From Candidatus Endonucleibacter bathymodioli (GTDB lineage: Bacteria; Pseudomonadota; Gammaproteobacteria; Pseudomonadales; Endozoicomonadaceae), in contig JASXSV010000009.1 in the NCBI GenBank assembly GCA_030674915.1, forward strand, positions 62,001 to 126,000: DNA of 64,000 nucleotides, in the 5' to 3' direction. Positions within the stretch are counted from its first letter, which is position 1. Every line of letters starts with the position of its first letter. A program made the translations under genes and the position numbers. Of this stretch, positions 35,764 to 44,346 are shown one piece after another. The notes beneath the pieces were generated by a model that was not told where the DNA came from, did no database searches, and saw only the letters and a program-made list of their open reading frames with translations.

Positions 35764-36729
35764 ATGGGTGAAATTATTCAGCAGACTAGCGTTGTACCTG
35801 AAGATTTTGGTGGTCGGCGGTTTGACCAAATAGCTGTGGACTCTTTCCCAGATTTCTCAAGATCAAAACTTCAGGCTTGGATCAAGCTGGGGGTTTTACA
35901 AGTGGATGGAAAATCATGCAAGCCGAAAGATAGGCTTGTTGGTGGGGAGCGCCTTTGTTTAAATGTTGAAATTGAGGAGCGTAAACGCTGGGGTCAGGAA
36001 TATATTCCCTTGGATATTGTTTATGAAGATGAAGATATTCTTGTTATTAATAAATCCTCTGGGCTAGTAGTGCATCCTGCGGCAGGCAATTATTCTGGCA
36101 CTCTGCTGAATGGGTTGTTATATCACTGCCATAAATTGGCATCATTACCACGGGCTGGTATTGTTCATCGGCTGGATAAAGATACAAGTGGCCTAATGGT
36201 CGTGGCCAAAACCTTAGCAGCCCATACTGATCTGGTGACACAGCTTCAAGAACGTTCTATAGATAGAGAATATGAAGCGGTGGCGCAAGGCGTTATGACC
36301 GGAGGCGGAGTGGTAAATCAGCCTATAGGTCGTCATAGAGTGCACCGCATAAAAAATGCGGTTGTTTCCAGTGGTAAACAATCTATTACCCATTATCGTG
36401 TTATAAAACGCTATAGGGCCCACACGCATGTACGACTCAAGCTTGAAACAGGGCGGACTCATCAGATCAGGGTACATATGGCCCATATTTGTTATCCGTT
36501 GGTGGGGGATCAATTATATGGTGGTGGATTAAAACTGCCCAAGGCCTGTGAGTTTGAGTTAAAGGAACAGCTGCAAAAGTTTCGTAGACAGGCACTGCAT
36601 GCCAGGAGGTTAGGTTTGATTCATCCGGTTAATAATGAGTTTATAGAATGGCAAGCCCCTTTGCCGGATGATTTTCAACATCTCCTAGAAGCACTCTCTG
36701 GTGATCAGGAAAATAAAAATGAGGTATAA
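35764..36729 (+). CDS. rluD: 23S rRNA pseudouridine synthase RluD
   Basis: A 321-residue RsuA/RluA-family enzyme with an N-terminal S4 RNA-binding domain (about residues 10-75, with DFSRSKLQAWIKLGVLQVDG) and a catalytic domain. RluD makes pseudouridines 1911, 1915 and 1917 in helix 69 of 23S rRNA. The catalytic aspartate is D138 in IVHRLDKDTSGLM; RTHQIRVHM and a C-terminal HARRLGLIHP are also present. The frame starts at a TTG at 35743 with an ATG at 35755, but the ATG at 35764 gives the usual start and has a GGGA element upstream. The end overlaps pgeF by 11 bases, the common rluD-pgeF coupling. Confidence 0.93.
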   Translation: MGEIIQQTSVVPEDFGGRRFDQIAVDSFPDFSRSKLQAWIKLGVLQVDGKSCKPKDRLVGGERLCLNVEIEERKRWGQEYIPLDIVYEDEDILVINKSSGLVVHPAAGNYSGTLLNGLLYHCHKLASLPRAGIVHRLDKDTSGLMVVAKTLAAHTDLVTQLQERSIDREYEAVAQGVMTGGGVVNQPIGRHRVHRIKNAVVSSGKQSITHYRVIKRYRAHTHVRLKLETGRTHQIRVHMAHICYPLVGDQLYGGGLKLPKACEFELKEQLQKFRRQALHARRLGLIHPVNNEFIEWQAPLPDDFQHLLEALSGDQENKNEV

Positions 36730-37486
36730 TGTGCAAAATGCTGATCGCTATGTTTCAGCTAGCTGGCCAGCACCAGATAATATTTGTGCTGTCACGACAA
36801 CCAGACATGGAGGTGTGAGTGCGGTGGGAGATGGTTATGGTAGCTTGAACCTGAGCCTGACTTCTGGTGATAACTCTGAGCTGGTTAAAGTTAATCGTCA
36901 GCGGGTTGCTAACGACTGTGGCTGGTCTTATCCACCAGTGTATTTAAAACAGGTGCACGGAACGCATGTTGTCGATGCTGCAGAGTGTGGTGACGAACCA
37001 GAAGCTGATGCCTCTATATCAAGACTGCAAGGTATGCCCGCAATGGTTATGACGGCAGATTGTTTGCCCGTTTTGTTTTGCAATGATCGTGGTAGTTGTG
37101 TTGCTGCAGCTCATGCAGGATGGAAAGGATTACTTGCGGGCGTGTTGGAAAATACTGTCTCCTCCATGGATTGCTACCCATTAGAGCTAATGGCCTGGTT
37201 GGGGCCGGCAATAAGTCAACCTTGTTTTGAGGTTGGCTCTGAAGTGCGTGATGCATTTGTAGATGCAAACAACGAAGCTGAAAAAGGATTTATTCTGGGA
37301 AATGAAGATCGTTGGCTGGCAGATCTTTATTTATTGGCGCGGCAGAGGCTTTACTCTACAGGCATTACTCGTGTTTATGGTGGTAATTTTTGTACATTCA
37401 CACAAGACAAGCTGTTTTTTTCTTATCGCAGGGATGGTAAGGCCAGTGGAAGAATGGCTTCTACTATATGGATGAAAGAAAGTTGA
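36719..37486 (+). CDS. pgeF: Peptidoglycan editing factor PgeF (YfiH, laccase-domain)
   Basis: A 255-residue YfiH/DUF152 protein. PgeF in E. coli prevents misincorporation of L-serine into peptidoglycan precursors; related proteins act on purine nucleosides. The metal-binding motifs are seen: VYLKQVHGTHVV, MVMTADCLPVLFC, AAHAGWKGLLAGVLE and a C-terminal CTFTQDKLFFSYRRDGKASGRMAS. The start at 36719 overlaps rluD; a GTG at 36730 is an alternative. In many gammaproteobacteria rluD-pgeF is followed by clpB in the same direction and preceded by divergent bamD; here clpB and bamD lie elsewhere in the window, implying local rearrangement. Confidence 0.93.
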   Translation: MRYNVQNADRYVSASWPAPDNICAVTTTRHGGVSAVGDGYGSLNLSLTSGDNSELVKVNRQRVANDCGWSYPPVYLKQVHGTHVVDAAECGDEPEADASISRLQGMPAMVMTADCLPVLFCNDRGSCVAAAHAGWKGLLAGVLENTVSSMDCYPLELMAWLGPAISQPCFEVGSEVRDAFVDANNEAEKGFILGNEDRWLADLYLLARQRLYSTGITRVYGGNFCTFTQDKLFFSYRRDGKASGRMASTIWMKES

Positions 37487-38107
37487 TTCTTTCCTTTAGT
37501 CAAATTATTATGGATTCTATTGTTCAAATAGTTAATTAGTGTTCTTGTATCGTGTTCAAGTGTTTCCTATATCTCCACAATAACTAACACACTTACCAGA
37601 TAAAAACTCAATCTAACTATCGCAGCAATCCATTAGTATTCTCATGAAATCCACGTTATCATGGTTGATTATTTCTACTTAAGAGAAAACTGTTATTTAC
37701 ATTAACTTATTTGTTATGTGTGAAATATACAATAGGTATATAATATTTAGATAACACAATAAAAATAACAATAAAGTAACTAGGTTTTTGTTTTTATAAG
37801 CAATCAAACATATAAAGGTACTCTGAAAAATACGAATACTTACACAATCCTTAATGTTCACTTTTGGCAAAGAAGAAACTCATGCAAAGGGATAACTCAC
37901 ATTAGATAAGTGACCGCTTCAGTATGTTTGTCATGCCGCCTTGGAGCAATATAATAATAGTGTAAAGGTATACGTCAATTTAAATTAATAGTAATACATA
38001 CCATGCTATTTACTTTAATATTTGAGTTTGCAGGGTACTTTTTATATATTTTCAGTTTATGAAACAAAAGCAGTGGCTATTATAAATATTAAAACGAGGC
38101 ATCCATA
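37487..38107. other. AT-rich gap with IS30 end fragment upstream of the amidase gene
   Basis: About 620 bases with no gene. The left part holds an inverted fragment of an IS30-type end (37573-37613). The remainder is very AT-rich, and the final 150 bases should contain the promoter of the amidase gene, although no clear consensus was identified. Confidence 0.5.
37573..37613 (-). mobile_element. IS30-family end fragment, inverted
   Basis: On the minus strand this reads GATTGAGTTTTTATCTGGTAA then GTGTGTTAGTTATTGTGGAG. It matches the C-terminal codons and outer end of the IS30 relic at 58822-59150 (GATTGAGTTTTTGTCTGGTAA, then GTGTGTTAGTTATTGTGG). Only about 40 bases remain. It lies on the left of the amidase gene in opposite orientation to the relic on its right. 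Confidence 0.65.
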
Positions 38108-40000
38108 ATGAATAGACTTAATAAAGAACCTACGCCGCTACTATCTTTTCACCAAGATCCTAATGCTGCTGGTTGCGATAAGAAAGCATCAAAGGTCGCT
38201 AAGAAGGCATTTAAGAATTATCAGAAGGCATGTAAGACATCACACCCACAGAATCATTATGCTGATGGAAAAGCAAATAAGGGTATCTTTTTAAGAATTC
38301 AACGTAGTTTAGCTGAACGCAGTGTAATTGTAGCATCGTTTTTTCGGAGATTAGTAGGGCTCAATAAGGTTAAGGGCGTGCAATATACAGATAACATCAA
38401 AGAGACAAACAACATCAAGCCTAGCGCAAGTGCTAGCATGACGAAAACAGATTATATGGCTAAGCTGATGGAGATCATAAATAAGACATCATCAGAGAAA
38501 AAACATCACCTTGATCGTACTGCTGACGATTGGAAAGGATTCACAGGGGATGATATTAAGCAAGGTATTGCTAATCATATCAAAAAAAATCCTCAAAATG
38601 AATCAGCTATTGGTGATATGTTTGAAGATTTCATACTATCCGATGATAGCGATACCAGCCCCCCAAATGATAATAACGATAAACTCCCCGTCAGTGTCAA
38701 AGCTGAGTTTAACTTAAAGGGAAGATCCGCTTCTCATGGACTCAAAGGTAAATGTGAACCTCAAACAGAAACAACTGAGTTCCTAAAAGGATTATTACCA
38801 GATGGTAAAACATCGCTTAACTTGGTTGGAATCAATTCGCAGCACGCGCTAGGAGCAGGGGCATCAGGCATTGCTACTAAAGGACCTAATACTGCCAATG
38901 CTTATAGACCAGATACCGCACAACCAGGAGGCTCCAGCACTGCTGCTAAAGACTGCATTCCCGGTGGCTCGTCATCAGGCGGTACCACTAGCGTCGCCAC
39001 AGGAGCTGTTGTAACAGCCGTAGGTAGTGATGGCGGTGGATCCGGACGCATCTGCCCAGGACTCCAAGGCTGCGTAGGACTATCAACAGGTGCTGGATAT
39101 TTTAATACAACAAACTCGTCTTATCAGAATCCTGACACACTTGTTAGTCCTGCTATTATTAGCCGTAACATACAAGATAATGCTCAAACATCATTAGACC
39201 TTATTCCTGAAGATACTATTAAATGTTTTGATCATTCAAAAATTGGCGTGTATATAGATCAAGACTCTCTTAATATCGCAAAAGCTGGTGGAGGTGACGG
39301 AAAAGAAATTAGTGCTAGGTGTCAGAGCTTATTTGAGTCATGGCAGAAAGAATTCCGCCCTCAGGAAAATGAAAGTCACAGCCTAAGCCTTCATCAGCTC
39401 GGTGAGCATCCATCCAACGCACGAAATATAGCCAGCAGCCATATAACCATCTTCGGTACTGAAGAAAAAAATGCGTTTAATGACTTGAGTCCAGAGCAGA
39501 GAGCAGGGGCAGACGATGAACTTAGATTGAATCTTGCTATGGTTAAAACCACCTCCAAAAGGTCACTAGCTACCGCACAAAACAATAGAGTGGCTTTTCA
39601 AAACCACCTAAAATTTCTTTATGAGGAAAAAGGTATTGGTGTAATCTGCATGCCTACTACCTTGCGAACGGCTCGTGGAATTTTACCTGGAGAAAGAGAA
39701 TCAGGTCTTGCCGATCTTAGAGGATCTTTAGAATACAGTCAGTTTACCAATTTAGCCAACTTAGCTAGTACTGCAGCAATTACTGTGCCAGCTGGAGTTG
39801 ACAAAAATGGGATGCCAATAGGATTTATGTTAATGAGCACAACTCCAGAGATTGGGCCTAACGAACTTCTCCTTCTTGGCGCTGAGTTCCAAAATATCAC
39901 CAGAAATGATGAGCAATTTAATACACCAGAACCTACTATTAGTGTGTATGAAGATATAAAAACTGCTCACGATGCACGCTTAAAAAGACATCATGGATAG
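38108..40000 (+). CDS. Amidase-signature protein with unusual N-terminal extension, candidate effector
   Basis: A 630-residue protein whose residues 190-610 belong to the amidase signature family, Ser-cisSer-Lys hydrolases acting on amides (GatA, fatty acid amide hydrolase and others). The catalytic triad is visible: K198 in LPVSVKAEF, cis-serine S288 in PGGSSSGG and nucleophile S312 in GSDGGGSGR. The 24-residue Ser-Ser spacing equals that of fatty acid amide hydrolase. The first 190 residues are Lys-, Ser- and Asn-rich, without a signal peptide, and have no counterpart I know. GatA is unlikely because there is no gatB or gatC nearby. A role in the host is inference from the odd extension and the IS-bounded location. 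A strong terminator follows. Confidence 0.72.
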   Translation: MNRLNKEPTPLLSFHQDPNAAGCDKKASKVAKKAFKNYQKACKTSHPQNHYADGKANKGIFLRIQRSLAERSVIVASFFRRLVGLNKVKGVQYTDNIKETNNIKPSASASMTKTDYMAKLMEIINKTSSEKKHHLDRTADDWKGFTGDDIKQGIANHIKKNPQNESAIGDMFEDFILSDDSDTSPPNDNNDKLPVSVKAEFNLKGRSASHGLKGKCEPQTETTEFLKGLLPDGKTSLNLVGINSQHALGAGASGIATKGPNTANAYRPDTAQPGGSSTAAKDCIPGGSSSGGTTSVATGAVVTAVGSDGGGSGRICPGLQGCVGLSTGAGYFNTTNSSYQNPDTLVSPAIISRNIQDNAQTSLDLIPEDTIKCFDHSKIGVYIDQDSLNIAKAGGGDGKEISARCQSLFESWQKEFRPQENESHSLSLHQLGEHPSNARNIASSHITIFGTEEKNAFNDLSPEQRAGADDELRLNLAMVKTTSKRSLATAQNNRVAFQNHLKFLYEEKGIGVICMPTTLRTARGILPGERESGLADLRGSLEYSQFTNLANLASTAAITVPAGVDKNGMPIGFMLMSTTPEIGPNELLLLGAEFQNITRNDEQFNTPEPTISVYEDIKTAHDARLKRHHG

Positions 40001-40023
40001 AAATAACTTTTGGTGAATGCTAT

Positions 40024-40054
40024 AAAAAACGCAAGCATATAGCTTGTGTTTTTT
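40024..40054 (+). terminator. Rho-independent terminator of the amidase gene
   Basis: AAAAAACGCAAGC (40024-40036) pairs with GCTTGTGTTTTTT (40042-40054) as a 13-bp stem with one G-U pair and a 5-base ATATA loop, the right arm ending in a T-run. It begins 24 bases after the amidase stop. Confidence 0.85.
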
Positions 40055-40379
40055 ATTTATATATAAAGGTGCCAATTATATTTACAACTCCAACAAACCG
40101 ATCTCCCAAGTGCTGAAACACTGTCATCCTTTGGTCTTATGGCGCAAAGAAAACTCATCACAGCAGCCTGCACCGGCGTAAGACAGCAACCAAGCTTATA
40201 TAAGCACTCAGTCGGCAGACAAAGCCACAACTTGGCCTAGACTGCACACCCGAGAATTGCAGGGCCCATGCAACTTGAGTCTTATAATGGAAATTAGCTA
40301 CTTGGCCACTATCATCTAATCAAAAGAACAATGATTCCTCCTTATCCAGCACAAAGTACACATTATCAACAGCTGAGGC

Positions 40380-40810
40380 TGAAGTCTGTTTAATTCCTGA
40401 TCGTGTGGATATCAATGAACGCCATGACTCTATGGATACAAGACAAAAAAATCAGTGAACCAGACCATCAAAAAGATGTTACGACCTTACCATAGCAACT
40501 GTATGACCATTACGTTTACTAACAGTGGCGAGTTCTCCGTCCATGCAAGTATCTCTCAATAATTAGGCTGTAAGGCATATTTTGCTAAACCATACCACTC
40601 ATGGCAACGTGGATTTAACGAGGATACTAATGGCCTGTGGCGGCGATTACTCCCAAAGGAAATGAAGAGTGGTGACATGCCGAAAAATAAAATTGATGAA
40701 ACTCAATGTTTAATCAACATACGGCCACGAAAAGCCTTAAACTACCATAGTTTTATTGAGTTTTTACCGGTAAGTGTGTTTAGTTATTGTCGAATATCTA
40801 GATTTCACCA
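40380..40810 (+). pseudogene. IS30-family transposase relic
   Basis: Translation in pieces gives LIPDRVDINERHDSMD, then TIKKMLRPYHSNCMTITFTN and SGEFSVHASISQ, a stop, then CKAYFAKPYHSWQRGFNED and TNGLWRRLLPKEMKSGD, and RPRKALNYHSFIEFL. These are IS30 transposase motifs, with an internal deletion between the first two blocks, a stop codon, and replacement of the catalytic Asp in the T-F-D-N motif by Thr. The RGFNED glutamate is kept. It ends with the same outer sequence (GTGTGTTTAGTTATTGTCG) as the other relics. It is not the same subtype as the intact element at 47080. Confidence 0.8.
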
Positions 40811-40886
40811 GAATCAGATCGGATTTGTTGCGTTATTATGAGGCACCAAAACACAACTCTCTTTTCCTTTTTCAGCGGACTGTGAG

Positions 40887-40950
40887 TAGAATAGTAGGTA
40901 TACTCGATATCTCTGGGTAGAATACAGTAGGTATACTCGATATCTCTGGG
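40887..40950. repeat. Tandem duplication, 31- and 33-bp units
   Basis: Unit 1 (40887-40917) and unit 2 (40918-40950) both read TAGAATA...GTAGGTATACTCGATATCTCTGGG, the second with two extra bases (CA). A third unit starts (TAGAATACA at 40951) and breaks off. It lies about 200 bases upstream of bamD. Confidence 0.8.
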
Positions 40951-41151
40951 TAGAATACAAGTTCTGGAAGTTTACCATACAGGCAACTCCTAGGAGGCAT
41001 CACTCTTTATTTGCTACAATACCAGCTTATAAGGCAGACTATGTGACTAGCTCAAGAGCAACACCCAAAGACTCTAAATAAAGCTGTTACTTTTAATGCT
41101 TATAGACGGTGTTTTCCATTGTATACTGACGGATAAAAAGCGATCAAAGCC

Positions 41152-42075
41152 ATGACCACACTGAAAACCGACCTAACATGTCTGCTACCCTTGCTATTTA
41201 GCGCACTTATTATTACTGGCTGCGCCTCAAAAGGGGATAAGGACAATCTGCCAGAATCTCTATCTGAAACAGAAATTTATAAGATAGCCAATAGCTTGCT
41301 CAATAAAGACAACTATTCTGAAGCTATAAAACACCTCAGAATCCTGGAGTCTCGCTACCCTTTCGGAGTATTTGCAGAGCAAGCTCAACTGGAGATTATC
41401 TATGCTTACTTCATGAATGATGAATTGGACGCATCCAAGGCCGCAGCCGATCGTTTTATTCGATTAAACCCTCAGCACCAAAATACTGATTATGCCTATT
41501 ATATCAAAGGCCTTGCCTCCAATACAGCCTCTATAGGCATTCTTGAACGCTATATACCACTAGATATGACCCGCAGAGACCCTGGGCAGGCCACTCAATC
41601 TTTTAATGAATTTGCCGAACTACTTACCCTCTACCCTGACAGTAAATATGCACCAGATGCTCGCCAACGTATGATTGCGTTGCATAATCGATTAGCAGCC
41701 TATGAGATTCACGCAGCTAACTACAATCTCAAGCGTAAAGCTTTTGTAGCTGCAATCATGCGGGGACAATATGTCATCGAGAACATGCAAGAGACACCAT
41801 CTATGCCGGAAGCCCTAGCTATAATGGTAGAAGGGTATCAGCATCTTGGTTTGACAGAGCCTGCCGACTCTGCACTGAAAGTGCTTAAACTGAATTACCC
41901 AGATCATCCATCACTGGATAAAGAAGGTAATTTTATTGGCTACAAGGTATTTAATGATACCAATCCTTCAATTCTTAGCACCTTGACCTTCGGCCTGTTA
42001 GGTGGTTCTGACAGTAAAATATTCAGGATGAAACTACAGCAAGAACACACGATAAAACCTCAACCTTCTCAATAA
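41152..42075 (+). CDS. bamD: Outer-membrane assembly lipoprotein BamD
   Basis: A 307-residue lipoprotein of the BAM complex that inserts beta-barrel proteins into the outer membrane. The N-terminus has a lipoprotein signal with lipobox I-T-G-C at C24. Tetratricopeptide repeats follow, with LLNKDNYSEAIKHLRILESRYPFG, YYIKGLASNTASIGILERY and the conserved DMTRRDPGQATQSFNEFAELL, which are diagnostic of BamD. The C-terminal tail beyond residue 250 is somewhat longer than in E. coli. The gene is followed by yacG. In most relatives bamD is divergent from rluD; here 3.7 kb with the IS-flanked amidase gene separates them and the orientation differs. Confidence 0.94.
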   Translation: MTTLKTDLTCLLPLLFSALIITGCASKGDKDNLPESLSETEIYKIANSLLNKDNYSEAIKHLRILESRYPFGVFAEQAQLEIIYAYFMNDELDASKAAADRFIRLNPQHQNTDYAYYIKGLASNTASIGILERYIPLDMTRRDPGQATQSFNEFAELLTLYPDSKYAPDARQRMIALHNRLAAYEIHAANYNLKRKAFVAAIMRGQYVIENMQETPSMPEALAIMVEGYQHLGLTEPADSALKVLKLNYPDHPSLDKEGNFIGYKVFNDTNPSILSTLTFGLLGGSDSKIFRMKLQQEHTIKPQPSQ

Positions 42076-42132
42076 ATAAATCATGGTTATCGGTATAGCC
42101 TATGGGCAACATTTGGAGCCTCTACCAACATC

Positions 42133-42336
42133 ATGAAAATAAAATGCCCCTATTGCTCCAAGGAAAATGACTGGAGTTCAGACAATCCATTTCGCCCCTT
42201 TTGCTCAGAACGCTGTAAACTCATTGATTTCGGCGCCTGGGCTAAGGAAGAACATATTATATCCGGAAATTCAGAGATTGATGACCACATGTCAGAGGAT
42301 AATAACTCCAGACCCTTCAAACCACCAGATTCATAA
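42133..42336 (+). CDS. yacG: DNA gyrase inhibitor YacG (zinc protein)
   Basis: A 67-residue zinc-ribbon protein; the E. coli homologue binds GyrB and inhibits gyrase. The four zinc ligands are C5 and C8 (CPYC) and C24 and C28 (CSERC), in the family context NPFRPFCSERCKLIDFGAWA. A short acidic tail follows. Its last 20 bases overlap the 3' end of the convergent kinase-like gene, so the two messages are antisense to each other there. Another frame at 42167 is a shadow. Confidence 0.93.
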   Translation: MKIKCPYCSKENDWSSDNPFRPFCSERCKLIDFGAWAKEEHIISGNSEIDDHMSEDNNSRPFKPPDS

Positions 42337-43555
42337 CCTTACGAGTAGAATATTCTGGCCATTTTGTATCTTTATATCTTGGATATAGATCAGGAAAGGA
42401 TCGATACAATATACACTGTGCCTGCTTGCATTTACTAACGAGAATAAGCAACAGCGCTGCTCGTGCTTTAGGATTTGATATTACAGCTACTTGCTCTTCT
42501 AAATCCTTATCTGTCAATAGCGCAATCATCTTCAATCCATTTTTTATTCCATCATCCGTATCATCAGCGTTTTTGGACTTTACAAGCTTCAATAAATTGT
42601 CACCATTCCCCAACACATTATATTGTAACCGATGTTTTCTTGAGGTTTTTAACATTGCTGCTTTAAACTGATCAAAATCACAGTCAGGATCTAAAGTACT
42701 TTGATTGTAAAATGACATACCAAAATCGATCGAATGAAAACTACCGCTCAATCTATCATACATATAATTATCCATCTTCAAATAGTCTTCATCACCAAGC
42801 AGATAACGCCTAAGAACTAATTCGGTAGCTGGTTGATCACACATTCTAACTTTATCTTCAGGATTCATCGCACTAGCATCCATAAAACCATCTAGGTGTT
42901 TAAAAGCTCCATAGTATCTTCCTTTATCTCTATCAACTGTATAGTGCGCACCGTAACCATTCATAGCTACCCCTCCAACAGCATTACCCTTAATAATTTT
43001 ATAAACATTAGTCGCTAGAACCTCTTTTTGAATCAATAACTTGGGATTATCATAGTAACGACCTTTATATTTATGGCCTATCATATTATAAATAACACGC
43101 TGTAACATACGCTTGAAACGCGTTGCCGGTCGTTCCAAACCAGGTCCCTTCACATGCCAAGTCCCAGATAACACAGGGCGTCCACCATTAACTTCTTCCT
43201 TCTCATTATCTTTGCAATCTTTCACCTTCATTAATTGATGGTCAATGGTATCCATATAGCTTTTAGATCCTGGTACTTTTTCCCAGAAATCGTGGAAAGA
43301 TACATCACCATTAACCGGCATTTTCTTCGGCAACCTCTCAGTATTTTTAACTGAAATATTTCTATCTTTTAATATACGTACACTTTCCTCATCAAGACTG
43401 AACTTAGTTAATTGTCCATAATACCCACTAATTCTTTTTCCAGCGACCTTTTTGACAGAGCCACTAACCGCTTTGAAAACCACCAAAAGTGGTGAAAACA
43501 ATTTTCCGGATATCCTATTATTATTGATTTTCATGCTTTCGATCCCAAAACCCAT
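42317..43555 (-). CDS. Putative atypical (PI3/4-kinase-fold) kinase, candidate effector
   Basis: A 412-residue protein of no family I can name with certainty. Three blocks resemble the kinase core of phosphatidylinositol 3/4-kinases and HipA-like kinases. NGYGAHYTVDRDKGRYYGAF then K219 looks like a glycine-rich loop plus the ATP-binding lysine. LLGDEDYLKMDN (residues 252-263) looks like the catalytic Asp/Asn loop, with one extra residue compared with GDRDRHxDN. FHSIDFG, with D277, looks like the metal-binding DFG; N263 to D277 is 14 residues, near the 13 of PI3-kinases. There is no signal peptide or membrane segment. A secreted effector acting on host lipids or proteins is inferred from this fold and the setting. 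The start could also be the ATG at 43534. Confidence 0.5.
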   Translation of the reverse strand: MGFGIESMKINNNRISGKLFSPLLVVFKAVSGSVKKVAGKRISGYYGQLTKFSLDEESVRILKDRNISVKNTERLPKKMPVNGDVSFHDFWEKVPGSKSYMDTIDHQLMKVKDCKDNEKEEVNGGRPVLSGTWHVKGPGLERPATRFKRMLQRVIYNMIGHKYKGRYYDNPKLLIQKEVLATNVYKIIKGNAVGGVAMNGYGAHYTVDRDKGRYYGAFKHLDGFMDASAMNPEDKVRMCDQPATELVLRRYLLGDEDYLKMDNYMYDRLSGSFHSIDFGMSFYNQSTLDPDCDFDQFKAAMLKTSRKHRLQYNVLGNGDNLLKLVKSKNADDTDDGIKNGLKMIALLTDKDLEEQVAVISNPKARAALLLILVSKCKQAQCILYRSFPDLYPRYKDTKWPEYSTRKVMNLVV

Positions 43556-43680
43556 AAAAATTTTTGCACTAATTCAACTATCAGCATTACCTACCAGTAC
43601 ATACATTCAATTATAATAAACATCGCCCACACACAAAAAAACATTAATACATATGCACGAATCGTAACTTTATAAATTGG

Positions 43681-43784
43681 TGAGGTAAAAATGCACGACA
43701 AGCAAGATCTTATGCTTATAAATAATCTATTAAATACGTTTTAACACAGCCAGACTGGCAAAAGAGCAATCGTGAAAAGGTCTC
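43681..43784. mobile_element. Degraded small element, AGACCTTTGCA type
   Basis: The interior (ATGCTTATAAATA, then TACGTTTTAAC) and the right end (CGTGAAAAGGTCTC, ending at 43784) match the better-kept copy at 62716-62854. The left end (GAGGTAAAAATGCACGAC) is diverged. No transposase is present. Confidence 0.5.
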
Positions 43785-43895
43785 AAATACTGGTCGCACA
43801 CAATTCTTTCGCACATTGCACAGCCTTAATAATTTCCTTATTCTCATCCGGAAATATCCACAGTTACCGATATTCATATAACACCAGTCATATTG

Positions 43896-44241
43896 CAGCC
43901 ACCCCATAAGAAAGTGTGTGATGCCATCATAGAGCGCTATCGCTTAAAACCGTACTACTGGCGCAGGAAGGCCAGCCACATAATCTATTGCCAAGGTTCT
44001 GAAAAACATTGAGCCCAGCATACCCATGTTCATACCTTTCAGATAGGGGCCTAATCTTTTTGCCAGTTCAGGCCACCAAAACTTTCTCTATTCGCTGCAT
44101 ACAAGACTTTAGTACTGAGGTAAAGGTGACGTTCCTTGCCTGCAATCCATTGCGTTGGACGCACATTGTATGCGTAAAAAGTCGACTTGCCGAGCCGCAT
44201 CACTAGACAGAGCACCCGTGATGGATAGACTTGAGTGCTAC
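43896..44241. repeat. 346-bp direct repeat, copy 1
   Basis: This block, from CAGCCACCCCATAAG to GACTTGAGTGCTAC, recurs at 45761-46106 in the same orientation and at the same length, with scattered substitutions. Shared stretches include ACTGGCGCAGGAAGG, CATACCTTTCAGATAGG and ATGCGTAAAAAGTCGAC. The block has no intact frame in common between copies. It may be a relic of an insertion sequence; the family is unknown to me. Confidence 0.8.
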
Positions 44242-44346
44242 CATTGCCGCCAGATCCTATATCGATAATTTTTTATTTGGAAATGTATTTGTATTTGTAA
44301 TATTTTTATTGCATGCTCTCGCAGTTAGAAAAGACAATACTTCTAC

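Larger units (their letters stand above)
40055..41151. other. Gap between amidase and bamD with IS30 relic and tandem duplication
   Basis: About 1.1 kb without an intact gene. 40055-40380 shows nothing recognisable. 40380-40810 is an IS30 transposase relic. 40887-40950 is a tandem duplication. The last 200 bases lead into bamD and should hold its promoter. Confidence 0.6.
43556..44346. other. Gap with small-element relic and 346-bp direct repeat copy 1
   Basis: About 790 bases without an intact gene. It holds a degraded AGACCTTTGCA-type element (43681-43784) and the first copy of a 346-bp repeat (43896-44241). A 65-residue open frame at 44009 lies within the repeat and is not supported by the second copy. 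Confidence 0.6.

Noticed and set aside
40887..40950. CRISPR-like repeat
   Set aside because: The units are directly adjacent with no spacers and occur only twice plus a fragment; it is a tandem duplication.
44009..44206. 65-residue open frame inside the first 346-bp repeat
   Set aside because: The second copy of the repeat does not keep this frame, so selection on a protein is not supported.
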